Below are positions 61,051 to 64,000 of a DNA stretch of 64,000 nucleotides, in pieces (within the stretch, counting starts at the first letter, position 1; each line of letters starts with the position of its first letter). Source of the DNA: Streptomyces sp. NBC_00464 (GTDB lineage Bacteria > Actinomycetota > Actinomycetes > Streptomycetales > Streptomycetaceae). The stretch spans positions 496,001 through 560,000 of the forward strand of contig NZ_CP107899.1 in NCBI RefSeq assembly GCF_036013915.1. The letters run 5' to 3'. The notes under the pieces are model-generated. The model had not been told where the DNA came from and made no database searches. It worked only from the letters and a program-made list of their open reading frames with translations. Both the position numbers and the translations under genes were made by a program.

Positions 61051-62195
61051 CCGGTGGATCCCACGGTGTGCAGGGGCAGTTCGGCGTGTACGGAGAATCC
61101 GCCGGCCCTGCGTGGTGCGGCGGCCAGGGTGCCGCCGAGCGCCGTGACGCGCTCCCGCATGCCGGTGAGGCCGGTGCCGACGGTGACGGTGTCGTCGGGG
61201 CCGCACGGGCCGTGGTCGTCGACGTGCACAGTCAGCGCGCTCGGCCCGTAGGTGAGCCGGACGGTGGTCGGGGCCCGGTCGGCGTGCCGGGCCACGTTGG
61301 TGAGGGCCTCCTGCACGATGCGGTACGCGGCGCGGTCCACGGCAACGGGCAGCGGCCGCTCCTCGCCGCTGACGGTGAGCGCGAGCGTGATCCCCGCGCT
61401 GCGAGCCCGTTCGGCGAGTTCACCGATCCGGTCGAGGCCGGTGCCGGGCTCGACCACGTCGGTGCGCAACACCTCAAGTGTGGCTCGCAGTTCGCGCATC
61501 GCCTCGCCACTGGCCTCCTGGATGGCGAGCAGTGCGGGCTCCACTGCCGTCCCCCGCTTGCGGGCGAGGTGGACGGCAACTCCCGCCTGGAGCTTGACGA
61601 TCGAGATGGAGTGCGTGAGCGAGTCGTGCAGTTCCCGGGCGATCCGCAGCCGCTCCTCTCCGGCCCGGCGCATCGCGGCCTCGTCCCGGGTGCGTTCTGC
61701 GTCGAGTGCCCGCTGCTCGGTCTGGCGCAGATATGCCTGCCAGTTCTTGTCGATGAGTCCGGTGACCCCGGCGCAGAGGAACCAGCCGAGCAGCAGCAGG
61801 GTCCGCTCCACGACGCTCTCGGCGGCCGGTGAGGCGGTGATCAGAACGGTGAAGTAGCCGCCGAGGAAGAGTGCGCCGGCCGCGACGCCCCAGCCACGGC
61901 GCCCGCTGCGGGCGGCGGCGTGCACGGCGGCCAGCACGGGGAACGCCGCCCAGGTGCCGGGGTGCGCGTGGAGCACGTAGCCGGACATGGCGAGCGTGGT
62001 GACGGCGAGCACCGTGCGAGGTGCGCGGCGGTGCTCGGCGAGGACCAGCGACCCGGTCGCGACGAGCACCAGGTCGAGTGCATCCGGAGCCGATGCCGCG
62101 CAGGCCGCGACGGTGACCGCCGCACCGATCGCGACCGCGAGTACCGCGTCCAGCAACCGGGTGCGGCGGCCGGTGTCCCCCGTGTCCCCCGTCAT
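61047..62195 (-). CDS. NarL-family sensor histidine kinase
   Basis: 382 aa. Four to six N-terminal membrane spans without a large external sensor, a short coiled coil (QRALDAERTRDEAAMRRAGEE), the HisKA_3 box ARELHDSLTHSISIV with the phosphorylated His, and a HATPase domain (VQEALTNVARHAD; G-box region VGTGLTGMRERV). Coupled to the downstream regulator. Its start is 53 bases from a 12-bp-arm inverted repeat in the divergent intergenic region. Confidence 0.93.
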   Translation of the reverse strand: MTGDTGDTGRRTRLLDAVLAVAIGAAVTVAACAASAPDALDLVLVATGSLVLAEHRRAPRTVLAVTTLAMSGYVLHAHPGTWAAFPVLAAVHAAARSGRRGWGVAAGALFLGGYFTVLITASPAAESVVERTLLLLGWFLCAGVTGLIDKNWQAYLRQTEQRALDAERTRDEAAMRRAGEERLRIARELHDSLTHSISIVKLQAGVAVHLARKRGTAVEPALLAIQEASGEAMRELRATLEVLRTDVVEPGTGLDRIGELAERARSAGITLALTVSGEERPLPVAVDRAAYRIVQEALTNVARHADRAPTTVRLTYGPSALTVHVDDHGPCGPDDTVTVGTGLTGMRERVTALGGTLAAAPRRAGGFSVHAELPLHTVGSTG

Positions 62196-62247
62196 GCGCC
62201 GACCCTAACTCCCGTAAGGCGGCCGGGGCATCAGCCCTGGGGACCGG

Positions 62248-62279
62248 CCGGGCACTACTCCCCCGGCAGTAGTGCCCGG
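62248..62279. promoter_or_regulatory. Large perfect inverted repeat between the kinase and AhpD-like genes
   Basis: CCGGGCACTACT (62248-62259), 8-base loop, AGTAGTGCCCGG (62268-62279). It sits between divergent genes, where a terminator is not needed, so a regulator-binding site is more likely. Confidence 0.6.
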
Positions 62280-62363
62280 GCGGTCCCGGCCGGGCGGGAT
62301 CAGCGCCGATTGCCTCCGGCGGTACGACGACCCGGCCCCCGTCCGCGGGCGAGCATCGGAACC

Positions 62364-63347
62364 ATGACCGGACCTTTCCGCTACACCTCACCCGCACCTT
62401 TGAAGTCGGCGACCGGAGTGGTCGCCGACGTGTACGCCCAGATCTCCACCGACTTCGGGATCGAGCGCGCCCCGACCTTCGTGGTGCTGTCCGCGTCCCC
62501 TCCACTCCTCACCGCGACCTGGGCGCTGGCGCGCGAGTCGCTGCTGGCCGGGCAGGTGTCCCGTACGGACAAGGAGGTGGTGGCGGCCGGGGTGTCGCTC
62601 GCCAACCGCTGTCCGTTCTGCGTGGACGCGCACACCGTGCTGCTGCACGCCACCGGCGACCACCGGCTGGCGGAGACGATCGCCCGCGGCGAGCAGCCGG
62701 CGGACCCCGCCCATCGCGCTCTGCTGGCCTGGGGCAAGGACATGAGCACACCGCAGCCGTTCCCGTCGGGCGCCGCACCCGAGCACATCGGGACCGCACT
62801 CGCCTTCCACTTCATCAACCGGATCGTCTCCTCGCTGCTGACCGAGACCATGCTGCCCCGCGGTCTCCAGCGGATCCGTGCCGTACGGAGTGCGGCGGGC
62901 CGCTCCCTTGCCCGGACCGTGCGCCGCGAGCTGGTGACGGGTCTGAGCCTGCCGCTGCTCGCAACGGAGGGCGAGGCGCCCGCCTGGGCGGCGGGTACCG
63001 CCGTCGGCACGGCGTACGGTGCGCTGCGCACCGCGGCGGAGCTGGGTGCCGGGCTGCTGAGCGACGAGGACGCGGCGCTCGTACGGGAGTCGGTGGCTGC
63101 CTGGGACGGCGTCACCCCGCTCCCCCTGCACGGAGCCGGTCTGCCGGACCGGGCCGAACGGCCGGGCGCCCGGCTGGCGCTGCTCGCGGCGCGCGCACCG
63201 TACCGGATCACGGACGAGGACGTGGCCGCCTGGCTCGCGCCGCCGTTCACCGATCACTGCCTGGTTCATCTGATCGCGTTCGGCGCTATCTGCGCCATGG
63301 GGCGCGTCGAGGCCGCACTCACCATGGAATCGAAGGAGCACGCGTGA
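62364..63347 (+). CDS. AhpD-like carboxymuconolactone-decarboxylase family protein
   Basis: 327 aa, all-helical. The CxxC-x3-H active site of alkylhydroperoxidase AhpD-type proteins is present: NRCPFCVDAHTVLL (about residues 91-98). That domain occupies the first 120 residues; the second half repeats weak helical similarity and ends APPFTDHCLVHLIAFGAICAM. It may reduce peroxides with a lipoyl or thiol partner (inference). ATG 62364 gives the natural start MTGPFRYTSPAPLKS. The following methyltransferase starts inside its stop codon, so both share one transcript divergent from the kinase. Confidence 0.82.
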   Translation: MTGPFRYTSPAPLKSATGVVADVYAQISTDFGIERAPTFVVLSASPPLLTATWALARESLLAGQVSRTDKEVVAAGVSLANRCPFCVDAHTVLLHATGDHRLAETIARGEQPADPAHRALLAWGKDMSTPQPFPSGAAPEHIGTALAFHFINRIVSSLLTETMLPRGLQRIRAVRSAAGRSLARTVRRELVTGLSLPLLATEGEAPAWAAGTAVGTAYGALRTAAELGAGLLSDEDAALVRESVAAWDGVTPLPLHGAGLPDRAERPGARLALLAARAPYRITDEDVAAWLAPPFTDHCLVHLIAFGAICAMGRVEAALTMESKEHA

Positions 63348-64000
63348 CAGTCGCCGAGGCCTGGAACGGACTGCTCGGGCAGCACTGGGCCGCCCACCCG
63401 GACCGCTACAACGCCATGCTGGACGGGTTCGACCGCCCGCTGTTCGACGCGGCGGCGATCGGCCCCGGGGACCGGGTGGTGGACATCGGCTGCGGCAGCG
63501 GGCTCACCACCAGGATGGCAGCGCACCGGGCGCCGGGCGGCCGGGTCACCGGGGTCGACATCTCGGAGCCGCTCGTCGGACGGGCCCGCGCGCTCACCGA
63601 CGGCGCACAGTTCCCCCATGTCACCTACCGGTTGGGCGACGCGCAGACCTGCGCGTTCGAGCCCGGCGGATACGACCTGGCCATCAGCCGGGGCGGGGTG
63701 ATGTTCTTCGCCGACCCCGTCGCAGCGTTCACCAACATCGCGGGAGCGCTGCGGCCGGGCGGCCGCCTGGTGTTCCTCTGCCCGCAGCCCGCGCAGCCGG
63801 ACGGGGAGGAGCGCAAGGCGCTGGGACTGCTGGCCTCGCTGCTGGGGCGGGATCACACCACCGAGAACGCGGTGGCCACGGCGATGGCCTCGCTCTCGGA
63901 GCCCGAACGCATCCACGAGGTCCTGGGCGCGGCGGGGTTCACGGACATCGAGGTGACGGGCGTGAGCGCCGACACCTGCTGGGGGAAGGACGCGGCGGAC
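63344..64000 (+). CDS. Class I SAM-dependent methyltransferase (truncated by window edge)
   Basis: Reading GTG 63344 (GTGA overlap with the AhpD-like stop, AAGGAG upstream) gives 219 codons open to base 64000 with no stop. N-terminus MTVAEAWNGLLGQHWAAHPDRYN, motif I VVDIGCGSGLTTRM, acidic VTGVDIS, then LAISRGGVMFFADPVAAF and LRPGGRLVFLCPQP: a UbiE/methyltransferase-11-like enzyme. Substrate unknown; co-expression with the AhpD-like gene is likely from the overlap. Confidence 0.88.
   Translation, partial: MTVAEAWNGLLGQHWAAHPDRYNAMLDGFDRPLFDAAAIGPGDRVVDIGCGSGLTTRMAAHRAPGGRVTGVDISEPLVGRARALTDGAQFPHVTYRLGDAQTCAFEPGGYDLAISRGGVMFFADPVAAFTNIAGALRPGGRLVFLCPQPAQPDGEERKALGLLASLLGRDHTTENAVATAMASLSEPERIHEVLGAAGFTDIEVTGVSADTCWGKDAAD

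Overview
The window is a high-GC actinomycete chromosome segment, almost certainly Streptomyces. The evidence is the strong third-position GC bias, frequent GTG starts, Tat signals, many secreted RICIN-domain hydrolases, ABC operons chained by ATGA/GTGA overlaps, and TANNNT hexamers placed a few bases before start codons. I see no rRNA, tRNA, CRISPR, prophage or insertion sequence. The last gene runs off the right edge, and the first gene may begin before base 1.

Layout. (1) 1-2.4 kb: secreted GH87-like alpha-1,3-glucanase. (2) 2.4-8.4 kb: liv-type amino-acid ABC operon (livFGHM plus a lipoprotein) divergent from a PucR-type regulator, with a perfect 18-bp palindrome between them. (3) 8.4-16.4 kb: housekeeping and stress genes. 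These are glycerate kinase, a Nudix hydrolase, an orphan ribbon-helix-helix protein, a sirtuin, a methyltransferase, a CGNR regulator divergent from an alpha/beta hydrolase, a GDT1-family manganese exporter behind a yybP-ykoY riboswitch, and a coupled Ada-AlkA/Ogt alkylation-repair pair. (4) 16.5-25.1 kb: amidohydrolase plus oligopeptide ABC operon facing a TetR regulator. (5) 25.2-34.1 kb: second liv-like ABC operon, with LivM fused to LivG, followed by an amidase and a Tat-secreted flavin amine oxidase; it faces an AraC regulator. (6) 34.1-38.9 kb: PaaX-type regulator facing an SDR / amidohydrolase-2 / acyl-CoA ligase / MaoC operon, probably a CoA-dependent catabolic pathway. (7) 39-44.6 kb: macro-domain protein, FAD oxidoreductase, nucleotidyltransferase, VOC protein, a MarR/SDR divergent pair and an inositol-monophosphatase-like protein. 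(8) 44.7-52.2 kb: gamma-glutamyltransferase downstream of a second oligopeptide ABC operon. (9) 52.4-58.8 kb: secreted polysaccharide island with ThuA-RICIN, RICIN-beta-helix, GH18-RICIN (broken by a one-base frameshift) and GH16-RICIN. (10) 59.3-64 kb: lipoate-protein ligase with reversed domain order, a NarL two-component pair, an AhpD-like protein and a partial methyltransferase.

Two themes stand out. The first is uptake coupled to hydrolysis: each ABC operon sits with a matching hydrolase (amidohydrolase, amidase or GGT) and usually a divergent regulator with a visible operator. The second is attack on fungal wall polymers, with alpha-1,3-glucan, beta-1,3-glucan and chitin enzymes in one window. 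Positions of non-coding motifs were counted by eye and may be off by a base or two.
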